Part shown: positions 1-14,219 of the stretch, piece by piece
Numbering within the stretch: position 1 is the first letter of the stretch
Layout of the letters: every line of letters begins with the position of its first letter
Assembly: GCA_022264855.1 (NCBI GenBank)
Contig: JABYQU010000002.1
Span: 1,302,001 to 1,366,000 of the forward strand
Length of the DNA stretch: 64,000 bases
DNA from: Lenzites betulinus
Taxonomy: Eukaryota > Basidiomycota > Agaricomycetes > Polyporales > Polyporaceae
Direction of reading: 5' to 3'
Position numbers and translations under genes: made by a program
The notes under the pieces: model-generated
Databases searched by the model: none
What the model was told of the DNA's origin: nothing
What the model saw: the letters and a program-made list of their open reading frames with translations, nothing else

Positions 1-3000
1 AGGGCACGCGACGGGCTCGTCGTCGGAGTGTGGTAGAGAAGGTCTGGTACGCCACCGCTGATCAGCGACCACGCTTACATGACAGTGACAGGTAAATTGA
101 GAGAAGACTCACCGCGGTACTGCAGAACATAGCGCATAACCCTCTGTGTCGGCTGGATAGCCATCTCCCTGATAAACATCTTCGCGTCATGCTCCGAGTG
201 CTTTTTGCCGTGGCCGTGTGCACTTCCACCCGCCGAATGGTGTGAGTGCTGATGAGCTTGACTGTGGTTACCGTACCCATGCGACGGCGACGGTGAGTGT
301 GGGGACGCAGGAGGGGTGGCTAGGCTGGACAGGTTGCTCAGCGACGACGGCATGCTCTTCCTTTTCCACGAGTTCACGGCAGTGACAGCACGCGTCAACC
401 CGAGGCCGCTCGCCATGGACGCATTCGCCTTCGCCCCATGCCCGTGCATGCTCCGCGCCTGCGCTGATCTGTTCGGGACATAGTCGGGTTCGTATGGAGG
501 GGGGAGCGGCGCGACGGCGAGTCCAAATGCGAGGCCCGTGCCCAACGCAGCGGTAAACATTCCGCCACCAGCGTGGCCGACGCTCGAAGTGGTTTCGCCG
601 TGGCCCACGTCGGACATTGTAGACGAGAACCGCCGGCCCACCATAGACTCGCGCTTTGGCGACGCGATGCCATTTTGACTGCGCGTTCGCATGGAGAGCC
701 GCATGCTCGGCGCGGGAGAATCGTGCCCGTGGTTGGAGAGGCTGTCGTCCACGAGCTTCTTCGTGAGCTTCCGGGTGGGCTTGAGGTTGGCGTCCTCGGC
801 GAAGAATTCGCCTACGACGCCGGACCACGCGACCAGAGCAGCTTCGAGTTCCTCCTCGCATCCAATGAAGGCAGTACTGACACCCCACGCGCTGGGGTCG
901 TCGACGAGATGCGTGAGCAATGTCTCCGACACGCGCAGAAGCGCGGGGACGTGGCGAGAGACCAGCGTGGCGTAGTGGGATGAGAGCTCTGTGGAAGCAA
1001 GTTCGCGGATACGAGCTTGGTAGTTACGTTCAGTCTGCACCAGCTCGCGACAGCAGAAGAGCACCTGACGCGCCGTCTTCCAGTCTTCTTCAGCATCGCC
1101 GTCGGAGAGAGCCTCGTCGTCCGAGTTGTCGCCGTCCAGCTCGCGGTCGAAGTTGCCTACGCTGAAGCGTGCATGCGATGAAGAGCGAGGTGAGATGCCC
1201 ATCTCGCGAGGGCCCCCGAAGAAGAACGACGAGCGACGGTCGCGCGTGTCCAGAGTGGAGTCCTCCTCTCCGTGTCCAATCTGGCTGGGTGCAGTACTGC
1301 GACGACCGGGCAGCCGTCCACGCGCAAGTGCCATGCTTTCCTTCCTAAGACGCTCAAGGTGGTGCACGAGGACTTCGTCTGGAACGTCCGCCATCGCGAG
1401 GGTCCAGCGCCGCATAGCGTCCTCACTTCGATCGAGGGATCCGCTGACCACGGCAAAGCCAGACGACGACCCTTCGTCATTGCTTCGAGGCTTCCGTTGG
1501 GGAGGACTGGGGCTGCCGGACGAGGAGGACTCTGCAGATGGAGACGAGTTACTGTACATAGCTTGAGTTTCCGGGAGACCAGTCACGAGCTCCGTCGGCG
1601 ATGCGCATTCAACGTACGGATTGAATTGCTCCACGCTCGTGTTGTCCCATTCACGTACGTTGAGGGCCGAGAAGCGATCGGTGAGGTCTTCTTCGAGAGC
1701 CAGCTGGGAAGAAAGGGCGGCGAACGAGGTAGAACACAAGCCGGTGGCGGCCAGCTGCGCGAGCGCATGCGAAGAGCGTTGGCTGCGAACCTCGAAGATA
1801 GGATCCAACGTTGCCCGCCTTGAAGGCGACATGTCTGTCGACTGTGGATATTGCGTTCCCCGATGATGTCATGATTGACGGGTCGATGTAACACGTTGTA
1901 ATGGAACGTGATGGGAGGACGCATAACACAAGGAGCACGTCAGTGTCGGGAGATAACGCGCAGCGAGCAGGAGGCTTACGGAAGTGAACCATGAGGTCGG
2001 ATCCGGGCCGTAATCCATAGGTTCGGCATCCTCAGCAGCGCGTTCCGTTTCCTCGACACTAGACCAGTTCCTGCTCATCTGCGCATGCTGACCTATATCA
2101 TTTGGAGTAGACTTGGACCTGCCTAGAGCCGATGGCGGCGCTCCAAGTGGATACTGGTACACAGCAGAAGGAGCCAACGGCGGACGCCGCTTGTGAAGCT
2201 TGTTCGTACGCGCGCCCTTGGTGCTGTTGCGTGGGGACAGCGAGGGGGAAGTGGAGTCGGGGGTAGTAAAGGCGGTCGAAGCATACGAGAACGCGGTACT
2301 TCCCGAGCTGGACGTCGTGCAGCCGCTGCTGTCCGTGGCATCACTGCTCCTCGAACTGGGCGACGGCCGCTTGGTGCTGGAGTGCCCACTGTCGCTCACG
2401 CTGCGTGTCGGCCGGTGAGGCCTGTCGCTCATGCTGAGCGTGCTGCTCGACCTACTGCGACCGCCGGACCCGTCGTAGTTTCCGAAGGCACGCGAGAACA
2501 AGGAGGCAAAGAGCGAGTGGTTGGAGGGCAGAGACGGCAACGAGTGCTGGCGGGATTTATGCAGCTTGTTTCTGCGAGTGCGACTTGAAGAGGCTTTACG
2601 CATAGTGGGCTCCATGGAAGGACGAGCGCGTAGGGGCTTCGATGAGGAGGAACTGACATCGCCTTGGACAGAGGGAGACACATGTGGGGAAGTTAATACC
2701 GTTCGGGCGCCCGGCACGTCCTCCGGCGAAGTCGCGGTGCCAGTGACGGTAGCGCGATACGAGTGGCCGACGACGGATTGAGAGTGGAAGAAGGCAGCTC
2801 TGGTCGGTGAGATGTCGGTAGGCATGAGTATCGACACGGACTTGACACGATTATACGGCTGAGGCTTGGGAGGAAGTGGGGGCGGAATGTCCTCCGCCGG
2901 CGCCGGTGATAAGTGAGCGTCCATGCCTCTGTAGTCTTCGCGATCTAGCGCGTTCCCTGACGCGAACTGTGGATCGCGATGATTTGCGAGCGCGTCAAGA

Positions 3001-3284
3001 GGGGCCCTGGAGGGGCCATAGGGGTTGTACGGGTCGAAGAGATGGACAGGAAGGGCAACATGGTTGTGGATGGCCGTAGGCTGTTCCATGAAGTTCGCGG
3101 CGTGTTGTGGGGGATCTGCAGGCACCGAGGAACCTGAACGAGATGAAGACGCCTGTGATAACCGACCTGAAGGTGATGAGGCTCGCTGGGCTCGACGAGG
3201 CGAGTATATGCGATGGCCGAGCGAGGGCGTCGTGCTAGGGAAGATGGGCGATGGCCATGGAGCAGAGCAGGCGGGGGGGTCCAA
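1..3284 (-). CDS. RhoGEF (DH domain) protein, 3' part off the left edge
   Basis: A guanine-nucleotide exchange factor for Rho/Cdc42-type GTPases, expected at the cell cortex. Exon 1 (3284-1980) encodes about 435 residues of Ser/Pro/Arg-rich, probably disordered sequence including a PPPLPPKP SH3-binding-like stretch. Exon 2 (1841-113) carries the start of the DH domain (ARQVLFCCRELVQTERNY) and later the signature AIQPTQRVMRYVLQYR. A long Ser/His-rich insertion lies inside the DH domain between these. Exon 3 (43-1) restores DLLYHTPTTSPSRA, the usual continuation. Introns 1842-1979 and 44-112 have GT..AG ends. A PH domain may follow outside the window. The start is the first ATG of the long open exon; a further 5' exon is possible. 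The family call is secure; the exact paralogue is not. Confidence 0.85.
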
Positions 3285-4841
3285 GCTCGGCGAGTGCGGC
3301 CTCTATTTTAGCGGATTTTAGCGTGACGACAATTGACGTCACGTCTCGCTCACTCCCAGCATGCATGTGCGCCAATTCTTTTTGCGCCTTCCTCGTCCCT
3401 AGTGCTCTCCGCTTTCCATTGGCCCCCGCGCGCTCCGGATCACCTTCTCCTTGCCTCGTTCCCACTCGATATAATCGTTGATTTGTTTGTTTTCCTCGCG
3501 GGCGCGGGCGCGTACTGGGCGCGTTGTCTTTACTCAGGCTACGCGCTCCACCGCCGCCCACACGGCGCCAGGTACCAGCGACTGCCTGGATCCTGGTCGC
3601 CTGCTGTCCTCATGATATGCATGAGTCCTGAAGTCAATACAGTTGGACGCGCACCTACTCATAACATAGCCTGGGCCAACCGTTCCGTAACACTTCCCTT
3701 GCGCGTTAGGCTCGAACCCTGTCCACTTTACAGTCAGCTCTGATTTGGCAACCCGTACCATATTGTATGTGACGCACTCCATGACAGGTATGCACTCTGG
3801 CAGCCTTACGGCCGGCGAACATGACCAACATGAACCCATGCAGTTCACCTTACATCGTACACGCGCTGAACGCGGTCGCTGCGGAAGAATTCTGTGCATT
3901 CCCGTCTTCGCCTATTCCCATGTTCGCATGCCCGCGCGACCTCCCCGCAAGCCCGCCTTGATCTAGCGGCGTCTGAGTCTAAACCCCCATATAGCGTGCC
4001 CGGTCCACGCCACGAGTATCCCCGAACGCCTTCGCGGAGGTTCGCACGTAACCCGGCGCGAACGCCTCGAAGACTGCGGTCAGCGCGCCTGCGCATGAGC
4101 CTCGCCCATTCCCGCTCACGACCGTGAGGTCTTCGACGCGCTCCGTTCGTCCCGTGGCTCTCACCCCGCACAGCTCGTGGACTGTGCACGCTGCCCAGAC
4201 TTGTGTTGCTTATCCGCCGATATCCCGGCAGTGCGAGGGCTCCGGCATGAAACCAGTAAAGCCCACCTAAGGCCCTTCAGAAGGAAATGCATGTGTGTAT
4301 GATCAGGTAGATATCTGGACGCGCCTGTTTCTTCGGAAATACTGAACGTACATCTGACCAACGTTTCATAGCTTCCAGCTTGAAGCATTTGGGAAGAATG
4401 CCGTCGTTCCGTAACGTGCTTAACGCGTCTGTCACGCGTGATGAGTGGCGCACAGAAGTACCTTCCAGGTACTCCGGAATCGTCCGTGTTTCCATAAATC
4501 GTTCGAGAATCCAAGGGCTCCACTGCCCCTGGGAGTGCTTACTAGCCACGTTTCTGGAACACTGGAGCAAGAGAACAGGTCAGTGTGCGTGGCTTATATA
4601 TGTGACCCTGGGCGGGTGTTGCAGCAAGTTTTCTCACCGGATGGAACTCTTGTGTCGTGAAAGCAGCGCGCCGCAGCCGGCAGAGACGCCTTCGACGCAG
4701 TTCGGACAGGGGGTTTCACGCCGTGATACAACGGGGTTTGTACACACCCTATCGCCCTGTCCCGGAACATACATACATACAGAGATAGCGCAACTCCCGC
4801 GCCTCGCGCGCGATTATTGCGTATCAACAGTGACCTCGCGG
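3285..4841. other. Intergenic, no supported gene
   Basis: Lies between the 5' end of the RhoGEF gene and the 3' end of RIB7. Only short overlapping ORFs occur on both strands and none matches a family I recognise. A 61-codon minus-strand ORF at 3979-4164 has protein-like codon use in its second half, but no start context, neighbouring exon or homology supports it. A short CATA microsatellite occurs near 4770. Confidence 0.5.
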
Positions 4842-5970
4842 CTACAACACCTTCAAGGCCATCACGGCGTCAGGACCGAACGTCTCGGTCCGGACGTGCT
4901 GGAACGTCGGTAGCTTCAGCACGTGGGCGTGCACAAGAGACAGAATGGAAGAGATATACATATATCAGCCACGTTCGCGCAATGTGGATGGACGCACGTA
5001 CTGCATCCGCGAGCACTTCGCCGCCATATCCTACGCCCGCGGAACCCACGAGCGTCGGGGCCACGGTCACGACGAGCGCATCGACTGTCTTCGCACCTTC
5101 CCGTTCTCGCGCGGCGGAGAGGAAGGACCGGATGATGCGCGCGCCGCCCTCGACCATGAGCGAGCGTATGCCCAGTGCGCGCAGACGCACAAGGAGGTGC
5201 TCGACCGCGATCGGGGCTACTCATCGTTCAGACTAGGGCGCGATAACAGATCTTGGCGACGTGCTCACCTCCAGACTCGCTAGCGTCCAGCTTTATTATG
5301 CGCGCCCCTGCGCGCTGGAGTGCCTCTGCTCGATCGACGAACGTGCTAGCATTCTTACCAACCTCCGGCGCGCAGACTATCCACGGTCTTCGACCGCGTC
5401 CGGCCTGGTAGTTTTGCAAGAGCTTGCAATGGGGAGACAGACGGAGGTGTGTGTCGACTATAACCGGTCTTGGCAGGCGGTACGAATAAGGGTACCCCTC
5501 GGGAAGTGAGGGAAGGTGGCGAGCTAGTGTAAGATGAAAGGAATGTGAGGGATCACGCGCGGTCCACCAGGACAAACGTCGGGATACATGGCCTGTAACT
5601 TACTATTGAGCTGGGGGTTGTCGTTCAATGCAGTGCCGATACCAATCAGGATCGCGTCGTGGAAGGTACGCATCCTATTCTATCTTCGTGTTTTCATTCA
5701 CTTTATGGCGTATCCTTTGTGTACTCACCAGTGGGTCATCACCATGCTTTCTTTCCCGCTCAGAATAAGTTGCTTTCCCCCCGCTCCAGCAATTTTAGCG
5801 TCGAGGGATTGCGCAAAAGTGAGCGTCACGTATGGGCGACTGGCATCCCTAGACTCCGGACTGTCTAACAAGGCTTCCTGAGATGGGTCGAAAACGGACG
5901 GGTGAAGACCAGGCCCGCCGGACAGCTCATAGAGGTCAAGGAGAATGGGGGGTGGCTGGGGTAAGGACAT
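4842..5970 (-). CDS. RIB7: 2,5-diamino-6-ribosylamino-pyrimidinone 5'-phosphate reductase
   Basis: Second step of fungal riboflavin synthesis: NADPH-dependent reduction of the ribosyl side chain of the GTP cyclohydrolase II product. Five exons (5970-5729, 5674-5604, 5523-5269, 5216-5002, 4913-4842) give 284 residues, the normal family length. RibD_C landmarks appear in order: RPYVTLTFAQSLDAKIAG, the HDAILIGIGTALNDNPQLN substrate/NADPH region, LPRPVIVDTHLRL, and the IRSLMVEGGARIIRSFL glycine-rich motif. The end is FGPDAVMALKVL followed by TAG. All boundaries are GT..AG and preserve phase. No deaminase domain is fused, as in other fungal Rib7 proteins. Confidence 0.95.
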
Positions 5971-7130
5971 TCGGATTGATTGAATTGTGTTTGAGATCTA
6001 CACTGTTATAAACATCAGCACGCAGCATATGTCTATCATTTCGAGACCACGGTGGAAGACGGTGGCTGTGACAGACACTCACCAAAACCTATCGCGCTTT
6101 TCGTTTCGCTGAGACGAAAACTGTATCCACAGATTCAACCTGGGTTGCTCACAGCTTCACGCATCAATGCCAGCTGTGACTGTTATCATATCGATGGGCC
6201 GCTCGAGCGATCTCAACCCTTCGAATGGCGGCAAGACCGTGGTGGCGTTCGCGTACCCTTCTCATCCCGTCACTCCATTCTCGGCGAGCTCGGGCGACGT
6301 GTCGCCGCATCGTTTGGCCCAGAAATATTATGCACGAATCGTTTCCGTGGGGCCTGTCGATATGATAACAGCTGGCAAAATGGGATCCTCTGCGTTCGGT
6401 CTCGGCTTTACGTACGTAAATTGCCGGACATTCAGACACGGGCACTTCCACTCGTTCTCGAGTCCATTTGGGGATGATGGTAGGGCATCCCGGTAACCTC
6501 CGAGCGGCGAGGAGGATGTGCCGAGAAGACACCAGGTCGAGGCCCATGAGTATTGAGAAACCCCTTAGATCATGATGGCTCTGCCGCGAACGAGCATAAT
6601 GGACGGCCGCAGACTGGCCTGCTGGGGTGCCACGGTATGCCGCCCGGCGTCGATCTTCTCATGTTCAGCAAGCCGCGAGCATTGAACTTTACTTGCCTGT
6701 GCTCTCCGTTGTGCTAATCGGGGGTGTGTCCTCTTTCGCGCGCGGTCGTCCTCGAGACGGCCTCTAAGCAACGAGTGATAGTTATAGCCGCCCTCCGAAG
6801 CCCTCAGTCACAGGGAAGCAGTCTGACGACGTCGATAGAGACACGCAAGTACAAGCCGTTCAGGTACAAGCTGGCGACAAAGTGGCAGTAACCGTCGACG
6901 TGGACGCGCGGAAGCAAAGAAACGTCAAAGTCGAGTTCCCCGCACTCGCGATCATCGTTTTCGGGGACGGCACGTGCCCACTCGTCGATCGGATTGACAT
7001 TTTGGCCGAGCGGCAGCGCCTGACCCTTTTGCTTCTCTACCGCTTGCTCAGCCACGGCGTCGTTGTACTTAGACCAAGAACTTGACTCGCAGTCGCAGCT
7101 GAACTCCAAGGCCGACGGTGGTAACCCATT
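5971..7130. other. Intergenic; possible orphan exon on minus strand at 6804-7109
   Basis: Upstream of two divergent genes (RIB7 on minus, MetAP2 on plus), so it contains both promoters. The 101-codon minus-strand ORF at 6804-7109 has fairly GC-rich third positions and a protein-like composition. It has no recognised domain and no supporting neighbouring exon. The rest holds only short ORFs that look random. Confidence 0.4.
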
Positions 7131-8902
<1,772 letters not shown>

Positions 8903-9297
8903 GCGGATGTGGATGTGACTAGCGTGCGACGGTCATAAGGCGGTCAGACGACCGTAGCGGACTGCCGTTCTGCTGTTGTACCGGGAGCTGGATGCATGGC
9001 TTACCCTTGTATGGTGACGTCGCGTGCGCATCCCCGCCTGCGGGGGAATGGCGGAGCATACTTCGATCACGCATGTGATTCTTCCCGCTTGTGGTACGTC
9101 GGGGGACAGTGCGCGTTAGGCGCTCGCGGTCATTGGCGCAGTGCGGCCGCGAGAGCGTTCTCCCTTCGTCGTCCTCTCGTCTCCCCCCAGGCTGCCTGCA
9201 TCACATCTTTCCTTTTAATCATCTCTATCCACGCACCGCCCTCTCTGGCACACTAGTTTTCCTCTCGATTACCGTGGCTCGTTTCCCCAGTCTAGCC
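8903..9297. promoter_or_regulatory. Intergenic and promoter of the hydrolase gene
   Basis: About 395 bp between two genes on the same strand. It holds the MetAP2 3' region, then a pyrimidine-rich stretch around 9160-9260 just before the next ATG, as is common in basidiomycete promoters. No further gene is seen. Confidence 0.4.
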
Positions 9298-11914
9298 ATG
9301 CGCTGGTGGCTCTCTAAAGCCTCCGTAGACCCCGCACAGCCAGCGGAGCAGAAGGCCTCGGTGCTCTCCAAACTGCAGACGGAGTCCGCCAGTCCACCAG
9401 AAGCGTTGAAACACTATGAGTACCCTGGTGCTCCACCGCCTCCGTCCTCCAGAGTCGGAGACCCAACGCTCAAGCAGCGCGAGGGCCAACCGCTAAGGTT
9501 GTGGCATTGGTGGAAGTTCGGAGCCTTCGCGGCAGTGAAGGGTGAGTGTTCTTGTTAGACAGCCTCGCAAAAAAGCAACGATATTATGTCCGTTTTGACT
9601 GCTGTCTCCGCGACGATCAAACAGAGTGCACTGTGCCGACGCTCTGAAGCCTGAATGTGATGTCCCTGCACACGCAGGGTAGCGATCTTAGATTGGCTCA
9701 TTGCGATTCAGTACTCTTATGCATGACGTCGATCCCACCATGTTGCCGAGCCCTTCGCGAATTCTTGCTCACACTGCTCGTTGTCTATACAGCGACGACC
9801 CTCGCCACGGATGCGCTCTCGCACCACCTCTGGGGACCTCCCCGGAAGTCATGGGGAATCGAAATGACGCTGCTCTCAAGCATGATGCGCGGAGTGAGCC
9901 ACTACACACATCTAACCGACATTGTACGCACACCCACTTTGTGCACCTTCCCTGCACCAACTCACACCATGCAGGATACCATCCGGATGCTCATGGGCAT
10001 AGGCGGACTTGTACCAGTGCCGTCCGATGCCCTCGTAACGCCCGTCACCTTTTCGGTACGCCGGCGCCAACTGAGAGGTATTCTGGAGAACTTCGATGCA
10101 GCCGAGAACGGCTCGCGGGAACTACACGGAGAGTGGATTGTCGGCAAGAAGACATGGCAGAGGCTGCAGACAGAGTGGAGAGCGAGGAAGGAAGGGAAGA
10201 TGGGAGGTAAACCGAAGCGGAAAGAACGCGTCGTGCTATACCTCCACGGCGGTACGTCCATCCTCGAATTTTGTACTTTCTTTGCTCACACTTACTTTCA
10301 GGCGCGTACTATATGTTCAGTGCCGCAACACATCGATTAATCACCATTCCGCTTGCGAAGTACTTGGATGCCCGGGTCTTCGGTACGTGTATGCTGTACA
10401 GAAGAGGCTTGCTAGTATGGACTGATATTCGCAGCCGTCGACTATCGACTCGCCCCGGAGACCCGTTTTCCAGGACCTCTACATGACGCCGTCTCTACAT
10501 ATTTCAGGCTGATCGACGACCTTCATGTTCCGCCAGAGAACATCGTGGTAGTCGGGGACAGTGCGGGAGGTGGTCTTACACTGGCACTTCTCATGTACCT
10601 CCGTGACAACAGCTACCCTATGCCATCAGGCGCCATATTGATGTCTCCCTGGGTCGGTAAGTGTCCAACACTACAAATGTCACACTTGTGGGACAAGACT
10701 CATTGCGTCCGTCAGACCTCACCATGAGCTGCGAATCCTGGGAAAGCAACGCAAAGTTTGACATCATCCCCATGCCACAACCTGGCGACCATCTCAACCC
10801 AATTGCTTGCTACCTCGGCGAACACATGGAGAAGTACCTTACGCATCCATATGCAAGCCCATTGTTTGGAGACTTCAAGGGTCTACCGCCGCTGCTTATA
10901 CAAGCTGGAGAGGTCGAAGTCCTTCGTGACGAAATCACCCTTCTTGCGCATAAGGCGACAATGGCTGGTGTGGAGGTACGGCATGAGTTATACGAGGACA
11001 TGGTGAGACTTGCCCATATCGTATACCTTACGCGATGTCTAAATTCACTTATACAGGTTCACGTATTCCAATCGCTGCCCTTCCTTGAGGCGGCTAGACA
11101 CGCCTTCTTGTCATGTCATGACTTCGTCTGGAGATTTCTCCCACAATACCAAAGCCGCACGCCACAGCCTCTCGATACCTCAGCAGAGAAGGGCTTAGAA
11201 GATGAAATCGACACCGACGCAGCGCGCGTCGTCCGCGGCGACGGTACAGAGACAACCGAAAGCCGCGAATCGATATGTGGCTCCCCAAAGACGCCCCGAG
11301 ACCGCGACAGTTACCGCCGGAAACGACACTCCGTCTCGCCAACACCTACACTACAAGGAGACGACCCGAGCTGGGACTCGAAATACATATCCTCCAGTAG
11401 CGACGATGAAGGAGACCTCTTCGGTGGCGGCGCGCTGCGGCCCTCACATCCATACACGCCTTCCTCCCCCAAGCTCACGAGGCGCCCCTCGCTCTCCAAA
11501 CGCCCCTCCCTCGCCCGTCTGCGCTCGACCTTCTCCGCGATCGCGGACGCCGCGACCGTATCCGCCTCGGACGCGATCCACGTCGCCCCCGTACATACGC
11601 ATACGCCCTCCTCCGAGGACGCGCCCCCGCTGCCCCGACGGCGCTCCCGCATGTCGCTGTCGATGAGCATGTCGATGGTGGCCTCGCCGGGTGCGCCCCC
11701 GCCGGAGCCCGCGATCCGCCGCTCGCAGTGCAGCCACCCAGACATCACCTCGCTGTGCCGGCAGTGGCACTCGTCGGGGCCCGCGAACCAGACGCGGACG
11801 TACAAGCCAGACGGCGCGGGCGCGGGGTCTCCGCAGGCGCAGGCGCAGGGGAGCGGGCGGTACCACTCGCGGGCGATGTCGTTGTCTGCGTATACCCCCG
11901 TGAACCCCTGTTGA
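9298..11914 (+). CDS. Alpha/beta-hydrolase (HSL / steryl-acetyl-hydrolase type) with long C-terminal tail
   Basis: Esterase of the hormone-sensitive-lipase family, likely acting on small acyl esters at a membrane. Seven exons (9298-9541, 9712-9923, 9975-10251, 10302-10382, 10435-10656, 10716-11002, 11057-11914) give 726 residues. An N-proximal hydrophobic helix (FLLTLLVVYTATTLATDAL) is followed by VVLYLHGGAYYMFS (oxyanion hole), YRLAPETRFPG and the nucleophile motif VVGDSAGGGLTL. Next come the Asp region QAGEVEVLRDE and the His in DMVHVFQSLPF. The last 250 or so residues are Ser/Arg/Pro-rich and unrelated to the fold. The exon 1-2 junction (a 170-nt intron) is the least certain; the alternative acceptor near 9677 breaks phase. 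Confidence 0.85.
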
Positions 11915-12328
11915 TCGTTTCGTTCGCTGCTGGAGCGCTTCGAGTTGTAACATCGCTGTCGGGCCTGCGTGTCGCCTGACGTTGTTTTGAGCATACATAG
12001 TATCACCACCCTGCATTCCTAGGAGTCTTGTAACACAGTATTAGTGTTGTGTATCCATACGCATTATAATTTGTCCGTCTTGAGTTCTTGTGCACGCTCG
12101 GATGTATCGTGTGTCGGCCTTCAAGCTTGTTTGTCGCCTGCTTTTGGACTTTTGGACTTGGGACACGTGCAAAATCTGGACGCATGTCTTATGCCTACAC
12201 ACAACGGCAGGATTGTTGGACCACTTTTGATGAAGTAGCCAAGGATACCTCGTAATATTATGGCCAGTCGTCCGCCCTACTAGAATGGTATAGATATGAA
12301 TGTCCCACATGCACAACAAGGCTCCCGT
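11915..12328. other. Convergent intergenic region
   Basis: Shared 3' space between the hydrolase (+) and Isc1 (-). It is AT-richer than the flanking exons and has no supported gene. Confidence 0.5.
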
Positions 12329-13840
12329 TTAAGAAGAGCGCGAGCTCCTCCCCACGCTCCGCCGCTCCTCCTCCAGCATTCCGCGATATAGCTCGAGCTC
12401 CTCGATCACGTTCGTCAACGCGTTCACCTCCCAGTTCCCGTACACGAACCCGACGTAGAGCATCGTCGTCGCGAGCCACGCGAGCCCGACCGTCACGACG
12501 AGGAAGATCGGGTTGATCCACGAGCGCGGGAGCCATGCGGAGCCGACGATGATCGCGAGCAGCAGCACGATGCACACCGCGAAGATGCTCAGCTGCGTGC
12601 GCCCCTGCGACTGCGCGTAACGGTAGCGCGCGGTGAGCGAGGTGAGCGTCTGCGTGATCGCCTCCGGGGAGATATCCTTCGCGGACGTCGGGTGTGCTGG
12701 GTTCGCTGTGGACGAAAGCGCGTATGACGGGGAGCGCGGGGAATGTGGGAGGGCAGACTCGGGGCCGGAAGCCTCGATCTCGAACGTCGCCTCGAGCCCG
12801 AAGTGGTCTGAGAACGAGAAGGGGGCGCCGGGGACACGCTCTGTGAGGACGACGCGTGTGTCGAGCGGGCGCAGGATTGGAGCCCCTTGCCTGGTGGGCT
12901 GCCGGAAGAAGACGTAGTCGAGCCGTTTTCCTTGGAATCTACGCGCAAGGGGTTCCAGCGGCTTTCCCGCTGAGTACGAGTTCAGAGGAGAGTCGGCGGT
13001 GATGCCATGAGTGTTGATTGCATCCTGCGGGGTTGGAGGGCTAGCATGGGACGGGTCGGGGGTATTTGGGTGTGTGGCTACCCATGCATCGGTCAGGCCC
13101 GCGTGGTCGCGGATGATGGACATAGGGAGGGATATGGGCACGCTGTTGAAGTCCCCAGCCGCAATGACATAGCGGCCCATCTCGGCCGACTGCCTTGCGA
13201 GCTTGGCAAACTCCCAGGCATTGACTAGACGGTGGGCTTTCTGGTATTCTGGGCCTTCGTCTCCGCCCTTCGCAAATAGCTGAAGAAAATTGTAAGTGTT
13301 GCTTTTCTCGAGACATTGAGGCCGGACGTACGTGGGTGTTGTAGATTTGCACATGTCCGAGAACGGGATGTACGAACAGGATGCTCGCGGCAGCCTTGCC
13401 AACGAACCAATCTCCCGCCGCTACGTCAATTGGAGACCCGTTCAACGAGTACGGGTGAATTGTAGCGGCGAGTATTGGGAAACGAGAGAATATGACAAGG
13501 CCGGCACCTAGTGCACCACTGCGAGAGGGAGCCTGCTGTGTTACATTGACGACCCCGAGACGACTATAGAACATACCTGTAGAAGAACTTAGAGTACGGC
13601 AATCGTTTCCCAACTGCATCCCGCACGTATTCATAGTCCGCAAAGACCCAAAGTTCTTGTAGGGCGATGATGTCGTGGTCTGCCGTAGCTAGCGCGTTCG
13701 CTATTGCGTTAACGCGCTCCCGTCTGTGTTTTGAAACATACTTCAAGCCCCTGCCAATGTGTATCAGCGCAGATAGCAAAGCACGGATGCCTGACTTACC
13801 AGCAGTTGAGCGTGAGCAGTCGGAGACGAGTTTCGGACAT
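12329..13840 (-). CDS. ISC1: Inositol phosphosphingolipid phospholipase C (neutral sphingomyelinase family)
   Basis: Hydrolyses inositol phosphosphingolipids to ceramides at ER/mitochondrial membranes. Exons 13840-13800, 13750-13577, 13518-13332 and 13279-12329 encode 450 residues. Endonuclease/exonuclease/phosphatase motifs are seen: MSETRLRLLTLNCWGLK, DIIALQELWV (metal-binding Glu), VQIYNTH, YVIAAGDFNSVP, KRLDYVFFR and the catalytic FSFSDHFGLEATF. Two C-terminal transmembrane helices (LSIFAVCIVLLLAIIVGSAWL, and one starting INPIFLVV) match the known Isc1 topology. The first exon is only 41 nt. All introns are GT..AG. Confidence 0.94.
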
Positions 13841-14219
13841 GGCGGTCGGTCGCGGAGAGCACGCTGCCCTGCGCTTGCCACCGTGGGGCAACACAGGCGC
13901 TCCGCCTCGATCACTTTCTGACGGCCCGCGCTTCCGGCCCGAGCCACAACTTTGACCGCCAGTCTCAGGCTTGCCGGTGGTCTGACATACTACGGCATAC
14001 GAAGCTTAAGGCCTAAGCTTAAGGCTTAGCTTCAGGCCAGCTGCCGCTGAAAAAGCCATACACCAGCTTAATGTCACGGACGGGTCGTTGCATGTACTAC
14101 GACGTATTATTCCAGGTCTCTTCGAATGTGCTCCGACTTGGAGGGAACTCAGAGTGCACACACTGCTATCCATTCAAGGTGTGTTCTACTGATACGATTT
14201 TTGTAGCTGTTTCCCGATA
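13841..14219. other. Intergenic with short AAGCTTAAGGC repeats
   Basis: About 380 bp between the 5' end of Isc1 and the 3' end of the carboxylesterase. It contains three imperfect copies of an AAGCTTAAGGC-like unit at 14002-14038. No gene is seen. Confidence 0.5.
14002..14038. repeat. Short imperfect tandem repeat
   Basis: Three successive near-copies of an 11-13 bp AAGCTTAAGGC(C/T) unit in the Isc1 upstream region. The function is unknown; it may be simple slippage. Confidence 0.5.

Noticed and set aside
573..1823. Several plus-strand ORFs over 100 codons
   Set aside because: Antisense to the RhoGEF exon with its long biased coding sequence.
3700..3790. tRNA-like B box (GGTTCGAGCC on minus)
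   Set aside because: No A box at the right distance, weak T stem and no acceptor-stem pairing.
11311..12016. Long minus-strand ORFs (232 and 190 codons)
   Set aside because: Antisense shadows of the Arg/Ser-rich tail of the hydrolase; biased, repetitive composition with no domain.
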